A stretch of 64,000 nucleotides of DNA from Fimenecus sp045545735 (GTDB lineage: Bacteria; Bacillota; Clostridia; Oscillospirales; Acutalibacteraceae), in NCBI GenBank assembly GCA_045545735.1, contig JAZQBM010000012.1, forward strand, positions 124,001 to 188,000, read 5' to 3'. Below the pieces are notes generated by a model that saw only the letters and a list, made by a program, of their open reading frames with translations, ran no database searches and was not told where the DNA came from. How positions within the stretch are numbered: the stretch's first letter is position 1; each line of letters opens with the position of its first letter. Both the position numbers and the translations under genes were made by a program. This document shows positions 33,381 to 42,891 of this stretch, piece by piece.

Positions 33381-34661
33381 TTATTCTTCAATTTTTGCAG
33401 GGATTAACTCTTGCATTGTAACTTCTTCACGCATATCAGTTACATATTTGTCCTGATAATAGTTTTCAGCCACGCAATCAAATGTACCGTCAGGATTTAC
33501 TGTGATTACTGTGCAACCACGCTGTGAGCCAAGAGTGTCAATATCTGCATATGCAATATAGTCAATACTCATACCATAAGTAAGGCGAATGCCCTTGTAA
33601 TCCATAGAAAGATTGTTTACGTGGTCGTGACCACAGAACATACCGTGATTACCACCAAGCTCTTGCATTGTTTCAAATAAGTTTGTAGGTGTATCACTAT
33701 TAAAAACTACACGACCTGTTTCGCTTGCTACACCATAAATGAGCTTAACATTTCCTGTATTCTTAAAACCATTTTCAGAGTATTCACGCCAAGCGTCTTT
33801 GTATTCTTCAATTGGAATATGGAAGAAAAGTAATGAGTTTGCCTTGCCGTATTTTTCTAACAATTCATCTTTGTTTTCCATATTTTCAATAACAGAAGCA
33901 TTGTGTTTGCTTATGTTTTCCATATTAGTTTTATACCATGCAATCTGATTATCGTGAATATGGTCGTAATCCATTTTAATAATGTCAATAAGACCTGTGC
34001 CAGTATAAGCGTGAGAGTCAATAGTAAATAAAGACTGAGTAATAATACCGTCACTATTTTTAATGTTTATAACAGAGTTTCCGTAACCGTCAATGTTTTC
34101 GTCACCCTCTTGATATAAACAGTATTTGAAATCTTCACTACTATAAAAATCTGAAATTTCTTCTCTTGAATAGAAACTGTAAAACTCTGTATCGTGATTA
34201 CCAAAAGTAGGAATCCAATAAACGCCAAGTGCCTCCATAAGATTTGCAAAAATTGTGTGAGGAGGTAAGTTGTTAAGTGCCATAGATTCATAAGGCACAG
34301 GGTAGGCAATATCACCGGTAATCACAACAAGGTCAGGTTTTTCTGCAGTAACCATAGACGCAACTGCATTGATAGTAAGAGCATCAGTTTTACCTGAAAG
34401 CCAACCACCGCCGACATGAATGTCAGTAAGATGAAGAACTTTTAATTCACGGTCAGTTGTAAAAGTCCAGTTACCATTACTATCTTTTTCAGGGATAACT
34501 ACATTCTCATTTTTAACAGCGTCAAAAGATTTCGCAAATTCAATATTGTTGTTATTTACAATAGTGTTTGCAAGCATATTTATACAAACAAGTAATACAA
34601 TAACGCCTAAAATAATACCTGTTATTTTTAATGCCTTTTTTCTGTTCGCTTTTTTACTCAT
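33381..34661 (-). CDS. Membrane-anchored metallophosphoesterase
   Basis: A 426-residue calcineurin-like phosphoesterase with an N-terminal membrane anchor (about 11-34). The five metal-binding motifs are visible: LTDIHVGG with Asp80 and His82, VVITGDIAYP near 115, FGNHDTEF near 146, a middle His region, and the C-terminal GHDHVN near 345. It should face outside. Enzymes of this type hydrolyse phosphomonoesters or phosphodiesters of nucleotides, lipids or polymers. It sits between the LtaS-like gene and the tandem acyltransferases, 39 bp after the former, so a role with a glycerol-phosphate-type polymer is possible but unproven. Confidence 0.8.
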   Translation of the reverse strand: MSKKANRKKALKITGIILGVIVLLVCINMLANTIVNNNNIEFAKSFDAVKNENVVIPEKDSNGNWTFTTDRELKVLHLTDIHVGGGWLSGKTDALTINAVASMVTAEKPDLVVITGDIAYPVPYESMALNNLPPHTIFANLMEALGVYWIPTFGNHDTEFYSFYSREEISDFYSSEDFKYCLYQEGDENIDGYGNSVINIKNSDGIITQSLFTIDSHAYTGTGLIDIIKMDYDHIHDNQIAWYKTNMENISKHNASVIENMENKDELLEKYGKANSLLFFHIPIEEYKDAWREYSENGFKNTGNVKLIYGVASETGRVVFNSDTPTNLFETMQELGGNHGMFCGHDHVNNLSMDYKGIRLTYGMSIDYIAYADIDTLGSQRGCTVITVNPDGTFDCVAENYYQDKYVTDMREEVTMQELIPAKIEE

Positions 34662-34700
34662 AAATTAATCCTCCAACATATTTTTGGGTTTTGCAAATGG

Positions 34701-36539
34701 TCATTGTTTACCGACAGTTTCCAAGTCAACAAGAATGTTATTATTATAGAAAGTACTGCGTTGTTTCAATTCTTCGTTAACTTTTGAAAATCCATCTCTT
34801 TCAATAATTGTTTCTTGGTCAGAGAACATATTTGTACCTATACCAAGACGATTACCCTCTATTTCAACACCGATACTTGCAAGTGTTGTGGGAAACATAT
34901 CAAATGAAGCCCATTTTCTGTTAAATGTGTGTTCTGCTGGGATACTTTGAAGATTTTCAGGAAGATTTAAGAACAGATTATATGTTGTGCGTCTGTAGTT
35001 TGTAATGTCCCCAACAAATGAATCTGCCATACTCAAGTGGTCACCAATGATAACAATAGTGGTGTTTTCATAGAAATCTTGTTGTTGAATCCAACGAACA
35101 AACTTAACTGCTTCAGCCTGACTATAATAAATGCAGTTTGCATATTGTGAGCTGTATTTCTTTTCGGCATTAGGGCTTAAATATCCGTCAGGAGCGTGTG
35201 TGTCAGCAGTCTCCATAACAAAATTAAACGGTTTGTTTAAAGAAGCAAGTCGAGAAAGCTCTGTTTTTGCAAACTCATAAAGTTTGTCATCTTCATAACC
35301 CCACCAAACGTTATAATGTTCAGGCAACCAACCTTGTTCAATAACTCCTTTATGGTCAAGAATATTGAAGTCTCCGTGAGACTCAAAGAAGAAATTAAGT
35401 CCACCAAAAGCTGCGTCGGCACCAAACATTACAGATTGCTCATAACCTTGTTCATAAAGTATGTCGCCTAATGTTGTAGCACCTGGTAAGAAATTATCAG
35501 GTGCACCGTAAGAGTTGCCGTCAACAGGCACTTTCATAGGAAGACCTGTGTTCATATTAACCATAGCAGCAACTGACCAGCCTGAACCAAATGTGCTAAG
35601 TGGTCCACCAAAGCCACTTTTCTTATGTGAAAAGCTTATGCCTTCTTTTGAAAGTTGGGCTAAGTCTGGCATATAGTTTTCTTCAAAATATCCACCAAGG
35701 TCTTTTGAGAAGAATGTGTTTTCAATTGATTCAAGGTAGATGAAAATAAGATTTCGTTTTTCTTTAGGGAATGTTAATTTTGTTGTTTCAGGGTCTGCAA
35801 AATTATCTTCAATGTATGACGAGTCATTAAGATATGAATCAAAAAGAGTTGTAAGCTGGAATCTTTCAATACCAAAAGCACAACCACAAATGAGCATTAC
35901 AACAGCAACTGCAACAGAAATAATTTTTATAGCAATTTCAGGAAGAAGAATAACTTGTTTCTCATTCTTGTTATATGCAAGCTTGTATTGTGGAAAAACA
36001 AAAGTGCAATAAAGTACAGTAAATAAAATAGTTTTAAGCACAGGACCAGAAAAAAGTGAAATGTAAACACCAACGTCAGTTCCCTCAATAGGGGAGTTAA
36101 GATTGATAATAATCTGGTCAGGGGAAAGTTCGCCAAACGCCTCTTTACCCCAAATTGTGCCTGTATATGCTGCTACACCAAGTGCAAAAAGAATAGAAGA
36201 AACAATTTTAAGAATAAGTGTACCTCTTTTTTGCTTTTTAGGGCTAAACTCAAATACGAATACACGTTTTATAAAACCAGAAACTATAAGGAATATAATA
36301 CCAATTGCAAGAATAATACCTAAAAATTTCCAACTGTAAGAAATTCGTTGTGAAGATATTGCAAAAATGTTTTTCACACCAAGAAGTGTATCTGCAAGTG
36401 CCATAGCAGAAAGTATAGAAATCAAACTGTCACGCAGAATGACAATAATCCATCTTTTGATATTCTTTTCATTTGATAAAAGAAACATATCAATAACACT
36501 GATAAGAATACCTACAACAATTGCTCCAATCCAAACCAT
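34701..36539 (-). CDS. LtaS/OpgB-like sulfatase-fold phosphoglycerol transferase
   Basis: A 612-residue protein with about five or six N-terminal membrane segments (within 2-225) and an extracellular sulfatase-fold domain (about 262-560). Metal ligands include Glu270 in FIYLESIENTF and Asp500-His501 in IIGDHLSMAD. The segment FGSGWSVAAMVNMNTGLP (about 317-334) aligns with the GTGWTxAG nucleophile motif of this family, but the catalytic Thr is Ser322 here. LTA synthases and MdoB/OpgB enzymes transfer glycerol phosphate from phosphatidylglycerol to a polymer or glycan. Neighbouring acyltransferases and phosphoesterase support a surface-polymer locus. The exact product cannot be told. Confidence 0.8.
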   Translation of the reverse strand: MVWIGAIVVGILISVIDMFLLSNEKNIKRWIIVILRDSLISILSAMALADTLLGVKNIFAISSQRISYSWKFLGIILAIGIIFLIVSGFIKRVFVFEFSPKKQKRGTLILKIVSSILFALGVAAYTGTIWGKEAFGELSPDQIIINLNSPIEGTDVGVYISLFSGPVLKTILFTVLYCTFVFPQYKLAYNKNEKQVILLPEIAIKIISVAVAVVMLICGCAFGIERFQLTTLFDSYLNDSSYIEDNFADPETTKLTFPKEKRNLIFIYLESIENTFFSKDLGGYFEENYMPDLAQLSKEGISFSHKKSGFGGPLSTFGSGWSVAAMVNMNTGLPMKVPVDGNSYGAPDNFLPGATTLGDILYEQGYEQSVMFGADAAFGGLNFFFESHGDFNILDHKGVIEQGWLPEHYNVWWGYEDDKLYEFAKTELSRLASLNKPFNFVMETADTHAPDGYLSPNAEKKYSSQYANCIYYSQAEAVKFVRWIQQQDFYENTTIVIIGDHLSMADSFVGDITNYRRTTYNLFLNLPENLQSIPAEHTFNRKWASFDMFPTTLASIGVEIEGNRLGIGTNMFSDQETIIERDGFSKVNEELKQRSTFYNNNILVDLETVGKQ

Positions 36540-36557
36540 AATTTATTTCCTTTCCAA

Positions 36558-37247
36558 TCACTTAATGAGCGACACAACCCACAAAATTATAAACCACACG
36601 GGTGGAATAATAAGTGCAGGCAACATATTAAGTGTTTTAAGGTTTTTAATTTCAAGAATTGAAAGACCTGATGATGCAATGAGAAAACCGCCAACAACGC
36701 TTATTTCACACATAAGTTCAGGGCTCATAAATTCACCAAGAAGTGATGCAAGCAAGTAAATTGAGCCTTGCCAACAGAAAAGCACGGGTGCGGCAATCGC
36801 AATGCCTATTCCATAAGTTGACGCAAGTACCATACTTGTTACAAGGTCAAGAGTTGCATTTGTAAAAAGATATGTATGGTCATCATAAAGAGCAGAGTTT
36901 ATAGGACCAAGAATTGAAAGACTGCCAATGCAGAAAAGAAGAATTGCAGTTGAAAGTCCTTTGCCTAATTCACTTTTACCTTTTTTCTCAACAAGTGAAT
37001 TAAAACGCTTGTCCAAATCAATTATATTACCTAAAAGTGAGCCGAGGGCAAGTGACACAATGAAAAGCACGGGATATTTGCTGTTTGGCATATTCTGAAC
37101 AACCGAGTTAATGCCAATGCCTGCCGCCGCAAGTCCCATAGCATTCATAAGACATTTTGTGTATTTTTCTTTAATTCCTTTTTTCAATAAACTGCCAATA
37201 ATGCTTCCCGTAAGAATTGTGGCGGTATTAACTATTGTACCTATCAT
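36558..37247 (-). CDS. DUF554 family membrane protein
   Basis: A 229-residue protein of the DUF554 (YdfK-like) family with about seven hydrophobic segments. It begins MIGTIVNTATILTGSIIGSLLKKGI, a hallmark, and includes GLAAAGIGINSVVQN, SLALGSLLGNIIDLD and SELMCEISVVGGFLIASSGLSIL-type segments. The function is not known; a transporter or channel role is often assumed. Its start overlaps the mfd stop by 4 bp, so it is co-translated with mfd, and the LtaS-like gene follows 18 bp later. Confidence 0.8.
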   Translation of the reverse strand: MIGTIVNTATILTGSIIGSLLKKGIKEKYTKCLMNAMGLAAAGIGINSVVQNMPNSKYPVLFIVSLALGSLLGNIIDLDKRFNSLVEKKGKSELGKGLSTAILLFCIGSLSILGPINSALYDDHTYLFTNATLDLVTSMVLASTYGIGIAIAAPVLFCWQGSIYLLASLLGEFMSPELMCEISVVGGFLIASSGLSILEIKNLKTLNMLPALIIPPVWFIILWVVSLIK

Positions 37248-40200
37248 TTTTTGTAAGCCTCCACTGTTTCAAAAATCTCTTTAAGTGTGTCAAGAGAAGT
37301 TTGTTCCGGTAATTTTTTTACATTTATACTCTTTTTGCCTGTTGATGTAACAGTAACTCGTTTTCTCATAACTGATGAAATATCAAGTACTAATGACGCG
37401 TCGATTTCGTCGCAGTAAAGAGCAATTATATCTCCCCGCTGACCGATTTCATAAATACCCATAGCCGACGCCTTATTTCTGCAAAGAGATACTTCAATAA
37501 GACCTTCAACTGACGGCGGAATATCACCAAAACGGTCGCGAAGTTCATCACGAACGTCTTCTGCATCTTGAAATGTGCGTATATCTGCAATTCTGCGGTA
37601 AATCATAAGACGCTGGGAAAGTGCAGTAATGTATTTGTCAGGAATATGAGCATTGATTTGTAAATCAATAAGACATTCGCGGGTGTTTTTAGGTTTCTCG
37701 CCCTTTTCGTTACTGATTGCTTCGCCTAAAAGTTTCATATACATATCGTAACCGACTGCTGCTAAATGCCCGTGCTGTTGAGCACCTAAAAGATTACCTG
37801 CACCGCGGATTTCAAGGTCACGCATAGCGATTTTAAAACCTGAGCCAAATTCAGTATATTCGCGGATTGCCTGCAATCGTTTGTATGCAACTTCCGATAA
37901 ATTCTTATCTCGTTTGTAGGTTAGATATGCACTAGCTCTGCGGGCACTACGTCCTACTCGACCACGCAACTGATGAAGTTGAGCAAGTCCTAATTTGTCA
38001 GCATCTTCAATGATAAGCGTGTTTGCATTCGGCACGTCCACACCCGTTTCAATAATAGTGGTGCATACAAGAATGTCAATTTCACCGTTCATAAGTTCAC
38101 GCCAGATGTCACTTAACTGTTCTTCGTTCATCTTGCCGTGAGCCGTAGCAATTCGTGCATCAGGCAGATATTCTTTAATTGAGAGTGCAACACCGTCAAT
38201 GGTTTCAACACGATTGTGTAAGAAATACACCTGACCACCACGACGAAGTTCTTTTTCCATAGCCTCGCAAAGTAGTGGCATATTGTGTTCAACCACATAA
38301 GTCTGCACAGGAAAACGGTCTGACGGTGCTTCTTCAATAACTGACATATCACGAATTCCCGACATAGCCATATTAAGTGTTCGCGGAATTGGTGTAGCTG
38401 ATAATGTAAGCACATCAACACCAGGGAACTTTTCTTTGATTTTTTCTTTTTGAGCAACGCCAAATCGTTGTTCTTCGTCAACAATTAAAAGACCTAAATC
38501 TTTGAATTTTACGTTTTTTGCAATAAGTGAGTGAGTACCCACAATAATATCAATAAATCCCGAATTTACACTTTTTATTATTTTTGTGCGTTGTGTAGGA
38601 GTGCGAAAACGGGAAAGCATTTCAATCTCAACGGGGAATCCGTCAAATCGTTTCATAAGTGTCTGGTAATGCTGAAGTGCAAGAATTGTTGTAGGAACAA
38701 GTATTGCACATTGTTTACCGTCTGCAACGCACTTGAATACTGCACGCAGAGCCACTTCAGTTTTACCAAAACCAACATCGCCACAAAGAAGACGGTCCAT
38801 TGGGTATGGCTTTTCCATATCGCTTTTGATTTCATCAATACTGCGTAACTGGTCACCTGTTTCTTCAAACTCAAAACGACGTTCAAAATCACCTTGCATA
38901 TCAATATCAGGGGAGAACGCAAAACCTTCTGTGTGCATACGCTCTGAATAAAGTTTGATTAACTGGTCAGCCATATCTTTAACGGCGGAACGGACTTTGC
39001 TTTTTGATTTTTCCCAATCAGTACCGCCAAGTCGGTTAAGTTTTAATACCTTGCCGTCGTCCTCGTGAGGACCAATATATTTTGAAACCAAATCAAGTTG
39101 AGTAACGGGTACATAAAGCACGTCACTTTTCGCGTACTTGATTTTGATGTAGTCTTTTATAATCTTGTTAGACTCAAGCTGTGTAACACCGTCAAAAATA
39201 CCAATTCCGTGAACTGAGTGAACAATATAATCGCCTTTACGCAGTTCGTCAAGTGAATGTATAGTGTCTTTTGCTTTAAATCCCGAGTTTCTGCGACGAG
39301 TTTTGGATTGATATACTTTTGAATATGTGAATACATAAAATTTGTCACGAGGGTATGAAAATCCCGAAGTGAGCGAACCGGGGAGTATCGTTACTGCACC
39401 TTTTGGGAATTCTGCAGGAATAACAGGGAAATAAACTGAAACTATATTTTCATCATTTAAGGTTTCACTGAGATTTTTAGCACTCTTTTCAGTACCTGCA
39501 AAAACTACAATGCGAGTATCTTTTGTGAGCAACGGCTGAATATCGTCCATAAGAACATCAAGTTTGCCGTTCCAAATCGGCAAAGTGCCACCATTGAAAG
39601 TAGTGAGTGATTTTACGGGTGTATCAAAACTACCTCGTGCAAAGTTATCAATATAAGTAGCCTGGAATTCGGTGTATTTTTCTATAAGTTCGTTAAATGT
39701 AAGAGTGAACTTGTCAAGCCCCTTACAAAGTACACCATCTTCAACGCATATTTTAATATCTTCAAGTAATAACTTTTGTGAAGATGCAATTTTTTCTTTA
39801 ATTCCGCCCGTTTCAAATGCAAATAATAAGTAGTTTTCTGCATAATCAAAAATAGTGGCGGGGGAGTATATAAGTGACAAATATTTGTCAGCCGAACCTA
39901 CTTTTAATCCGTCACGCAATCGGTCGATATCTGCATATAACTTTTCGCGGATTATATCAGTTTTCTTGCCCCTTATAGATGATGCAAGTTTTTCAATTTT
40001 TTCAATTAGTATTTCTGGCTCGTCAATAACAATCTCTTTTGATGGTGCAATAAGGATTTCATCAATGTTCATTGTTCTTCGCTGACTTTGAACGTCAAAA
40101 CGGCACATAGTGTCAACCGTGTCGCCCCATAATTCAATTCTTACGGGCTCGTCATCATCAGGCGAGAAAAAGTCAACAATTCCACCACGACAAGAGAACT

Positions 40201-40711
40201 GACCAACACCCTCAACTGCATCAACACGGGTGTAGCCTGCACAGTTAAGAGAAATTAAGATGTTTTCAAGTGTTGTTTCTTCACCTTTTTTAAGTAGAAC
40301 CGATTTTTGCCTTAATGTTTCGGGCGGAATAGTATATGAAATTACCGCCTCAGCACTTGCTACTACAACATCACATTTTCCGTCAAGCATACGGCGAAGT
40401 ACTTTAATACGTTTTTGTTCATATTCGTAACTCTGACTATCGTTTGAGTAGAATGAAAAACTACGGGCAGGGTAATGAAGTGCGGAAACACCAAGAGCGT
40501 TTAAATCCTCACAAGTCTTTACTGCAGTAGCATCATCAGGCACGACAACAAGGGCCTTTTTTTCAAGACCCCCCACTAATGCAGAAACAATGTGTGCTTT
40601 TTGTACGGGTATTAACCCTAAAACACCTTGAGGAAGAAAACCTTTTTTAATGCTGTTTTCTACACCTTTGTATTCTGCTGAATATTCAATTGCCTTTGTG
40701 AATGCTGACAT
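37244..40711 (-). CDS. mfd: Transcription-repair coupling factor
   Basis: An 1155-residue Mfd. Order of domains: UvrB-like module (about 25-330), RNA polymerase interaction domain (about 480-550, DELRKGDYIVHSVHGIGIFDGV), superfamily 2 translocase with Walker A GDVGFGKTE near 643-651, DEEQRFG (DExx box) and QLRGRVGRS (motif VI), then the C-terminal TRCF domain. Mfd pushes or removes stalled RNA polymerase and recruits UvrA to lesions. Length is normal. It lies between pth and a DUF554 gene, following the common Firmicutes order glmU-(prs)-pth-mfd. Confidence 0.96.
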   Translation of the reverse strand: MSAFTKAIEYSAEYKGVENSIKKGFLPQGVLGLIPVQKAHIVSALVGGLEKKALVVVPDDATAVKTCEDLNALGVSALHYPARSFSFYSNDSQSYEYEQKRIKVLRRMLDGKCDVVVASAEAVISYTIPPETLRQKSVLLKKGEETTLENILISLNCAGYTRVDAVEGVGQFSCRGGIVDFFSPDDDEPVRIELWGDTVDTMCRFDVQSQRRTMNIDEILIAPSKEIVIDEPEILIEKIEKLASSIRGKKTDIIREKLYADIDRLRDGLKVGSADKYLSLIYSPATIFDYAENYLLFAFETGGIKEKIASSQKLLLEDIKICVEDGVLCKGLDKFTLTFNELIEKYTEFQATYIDNFARGSFDTPVKSLTTFNGGTLPIWNGKLDVLMDDIQPLLTKDTRIVVFAGTEKSAKNLSETLNDENIVSVYFPVIPAEFPKGAVTILPGSLTSGFSYPRDKFYVFTYSKVYQSKTRRRNSGFKAKDTIHSLDELRKGDYIVHSVHGIGIFDGVTQLESNKIIKDYIKIKYAKSDVLYVPVTQLDLVSKYIGPHEDDGKVLKLNRLGGTDWEKSKSKVRSAVKDMADQLIKLYSERMHTEGFAFSPDIDMQGDFERRFEFEETGDQLRSIDEIKSDMEKPYPMDRLLCGDVGFGKTEVALRAVFKCVADGKQCAILVPTTILALQHYQTLMKRFDGFPVEIEMLSRFRTPTQRTKIIKSVNSGFIDIIVGTHSLIAKNVKFKDLGLLIVDEEQRFGVAQKEKIKEKFPGVDVLTLSATPIPRTLNMAMSGIRDMSVIEEAPSDRFPVQTYVVEHNMPLLCEAMEKELRRGGQVYFLHNRVETIDGVALSIKEYLPDARIATAHGKMNEEQLSDIWRELMNGEIDILVCTTIIETGVDVPNANTLIIEDADKLGLAQLHQLRGRVGRSARRASAYLTYKRDKNLSEVAYKRLQAIREYTEFGSGFKIAMRDLEIRGAGNLLGAQQHGHLAAVGYDMYMKLLGEAISNEKGEKPKNTRECLIDLQINAHIPDKYITALSQRLMIYRRIADIRTFQDAEDVRDELRDRFGDIPPSVEGLIEVSLCRNKASAMGIYEIGQRGDIIALYCDEIDASLVLDISSVMRKRVTVTSTGKKSINVKKLPEQTSLDTLKEIFETVEAYKK

Positions 40712-40729
40712 AATTAATTACCTCTGTAA

Positions 40730-41341
40730 TTAACTGTTATATAAATTCATTGCTTTATCAATTTGATTATCAAGCAAAAGTTCAATTGCCTTACAAGCAT
40801 TTTCAAGTACAGGCTCAAGCACTTTTTGCTCATCTTTCTTGAATTCAGAAAGCACCCAATCAGCCATATCATAATCGGGGTGTGGCTTTTTACCAACACC
40901 GATTTTAACTCTTGGGAAATTGTCGCTATTCATATGATAAATAATACTGCGAAGACCCTTTTGGCCACCGTCACTGCCTTTTCTCTTGATTCGCATTTTT
41001 CCAATGTCAAGAGATGTGTCATCACTAATAACAATAATTCTTTCAGGTGGAATTTTATAAAACGACGCACACTCTCTTACCGCTTCACCACTGTTGTTCA
41101 TATAAGTCTGTGGTTTCATAACAATTAGGCGGTGACCGTTTATTGTAGTGTCTGCAATAAGGGACTTAAACTTAAGTCTATCAACCCTGAAATTAAGTTT
41201 TTCTGAAAGCATATCTACGCACAAAAACCCCGAATTATGTCGGGTGAGGGTGTACTTCCCACCGGGATTTCCAAGCCCCACCACGATAAATTCAGGTGTG
41301 CCCACAGCTCCATAAGTTTTCTTTCTGAATCTGTCGAACAT
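40730..41341 (-). CDS. pth: Peptidyl-tRNA hydrolase
   Basis: A 203-residue Pth that frees tRNA from aborted peptidyl-tRNA. VVGLGNPGGKYTLTRHNSGF (20-39) holds the catalytic His35; MKPQTYMNNSGEAV and IISHDE-equivalent VISDDTSLDIGKMRIK follow, then GSDGGQKGLRSI. An N-terminal extension of about 14 residues (FDRFRKKTYGAVGT) exceeds the usual start near the FIVVGLGNPG strand. It lies 18 bp upstream of mfd and 20 bp downstream of glmU, all on the minus strand and probably one operon. Confidence 0.95.
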   Translation of the reverse strand: MFDRFRKKTYGAVGTPEFIVVGLGNPGGKYTLTRHNSGFLCVDMLSEKLNFRVDRLKFKSLIADTTINGHRLIVMKPQTYMNNSGEAVRECASFYKIPPERIIVISDDTSLDIGKMRIKRKGSDGGQKGLRSIIYHMNSDNFPRVKIGVGKKPHPDYDMADWVLSEFKKDEQKVLEPVLENACKAIELLLDNQIDKAMNLYNS

Positions 41342-41361
41342 ATTATATTTTCCTTTTATAT

Positions 41362-42744
41362 TTATTTGAGTTTCCAGCCAAGTTTGTTTACCTGACGTGC
41401 ACGTGCAATACCAAGTGCATCTTCAGGGATATCTTCTGTGATTGTTGAACCTGCTGCAGTATAAGCACCATCACCGACTTTAACGGGAGCCACAAGATTT
41501 GTGTTACAACCAAGAAATACATCGTCACCGATAACTGTGCGATATTTTGCCTTACCTGTATAATTTACTGTAACAGTACCGCAACCGAAGTTTACGCGTT
41601 TACCAACATCAGAGTCGCCAACATAAGTGAGATGTGAAACTTTAGTACCTGTATCAATGTTAGAATTCTTAACTTCAACAAAGTTGCCAAGGTGAACTTT
41701 TTCACCAATAACTGAATTTGGTCTTATGTGCACAAACGGACCAATATCAGCACCACTCAATACTCTTGACTGATAACACTGAACATTGTTAAGTTTAGCA
41801 CCGTCTTCAATAATACTGTTACTGATAATTGAGTTAGGACCAATTCTACAACCCTTACCGATTTTAGTGTTACCTTGAATAATTGTGTTAGGTAAAATCT
41901 GAGTATCAGCACCAATTTCAACGCCTGGTTCAATAATAACGCCGTCAGAGAACGGAATATCTACACCGTTTGCAAGGTGATATTCAATCTGTTGCATTTT
42001 TCCGTGCTGATTAAGTTCCATAAGTTGAAGTCTTGAATTAGCACCAAGAATAATATCAGAACTTGGAGCAAAATATGTGTCAGCCTTGTGACCTTTTTCG
42101 ATAAACATTGAAACCACATCAACAAGGTTGTAGTGACCATTCTGCCTTGGCTTTAAGTCATAAAGTGCATAAAGCAGTTTTTCAGCATTAATCCAGAAAG
42201 TACCTGATGAAATTTCATTGATACGTTTAATAACGCTGTCGGCATCTTGTTCTTCAATAATTCCCATAAACTGACGTGCAGGATTTCTCACAATTCTGCC
42301 GTAACCGAATGGCTTGTCAAGAATTGCAGTAACAACTGTAAGGTCATTACCTGCATTTATGTGATGAGCATAGGAAGAACAAATTGTATTAGCATCCATA
42401 AACGGAGTATCACCATTAAGAATAAGCACGTTTCCGCCGTGTTCCGCACAAGAACGAATAAAACGTTCAGCCTGCAAAACAGCGTGTGCAGTGCCAAGTG
42501 GTTTATCTTGCTCAACTGCAGAAATAAAGTTGCCCGGATGCTCTTTCATAAGATAATCCTTGATTGTTGTGTCATTAGCAGGAACAACTGCAATAATGTG
42601 CAAAAGTTTTGCTGCAACAGCCGCGTCAGTAACTCTTCCAATCATAGGTTTGCCCATAACTGATGCCATAACACGCGGTGTAGCTGAATTAGGGCTGATT
42701 GATGTTCCGCCTGCCATAATAATTGCAATATCAAAGTTTGTCAT
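41362..42744 (-). CDS. glmU: GlmU-type bifunctional UDP-GlcNAc pyrophosphorylase / acetyltransferase
   Basis: The open frame reaches 42786, but AGGAGCG selects ATG 42744, giving 460 residues. The N-terminal nucleotidyltransferase has EQDKPLGTAHAV, LNGDTPFMD, FGYGRIVRNP and GHYNLVDVVSMF; the C-terminal left-handed beta-helix acetyltransferase has RPNSVIGEKVHLGNFVEVK and the catalytic-type His in VSHLTYVGD. The signature loop normally reading GxGTRM....PK is degenerate here: MAGGTSISPNSATPRV, without the key Arg and with Arg24 for Lys. Uridyltransferase activity may be altered. It heads the pth-mfd operon. Confidence 0.85.
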   Translation of the reverse strand: MTNFDIAIIMAGGTSISPNSATPRVMASVMGKPMIGRVTDAAVAAKLLHIIAVVPANDTTIKDYLMKEHPGNFISAVEQDKPLGTAHAVLQAERFIRSCAEHGGNVLILNGDTPFMDANTICSSYAHHINAGNDLTVVTAILDKPFGYGRIVRNPARQFMGIIEEQDADSVIKRINEISSGTFWINAEKLLYALYDLKPRQNGHYNLVDVVSMFIEKGHKADTYFAPSSDIILGANSRLQLMELNQHGKMQQIEYHLANGVDIPFSDGVIIEPGVEIGADTQILPNTIIQGNTKIGKGCRIGPNSIISNSIIEDGAKLNNVQCYQSRVLSGADIGPFVHIRPNSVIGEKVHLGNFVEVKNSNIDTGTKVSHLTYVGDSDVGKRVNFGCGTVTVNYTGKAKYRTVIGDDVFLGCNTNLVAPVKVGDGAYTAAGSTITEDIPEDALGIARARQVNKLGWKLK

Positions 42745-42790
42745 TTTAATCGCTCCTTTTTTGTGAGATAAACACCAAATTTCCAATTAA

Positions 42791-42819
42791 ATTTTATCAT
42801 ATATACGCTGAATTTTCAA
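42791..42819 (-). promoter_or_regulatory. Promoter of the glmU operon
   Basis: On the minus strand TTGAAA (42819-42814), 17 bp, TAAAAT (42796-42791). Confidence 0.7.
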
Positions 42820-42831
42820 TACTTTCTTTCG

Positions 42832-42860
42832 TTGACAAAGTAAGTTGTAAATGATATATT
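42832..42860 (+). promoter_or_regulatory. Promoter of the GT2 gene
   Basis: TTGACA (42832-42837), 17 bp, TATATT (42855-42860); divergent from the glmU promoter. Confidence 0.7.
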
Positions 42861-42891
42861 TATAATAATAAATAAATATGGGGGAAAGAAT

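Noticed and set aside
36367..36759. Plus-strand frame bridging the LtaS-like and DUF554 genes
   Set aside because: Both minus-strand genes are well supported and the frame has no RBS or recognised motif.
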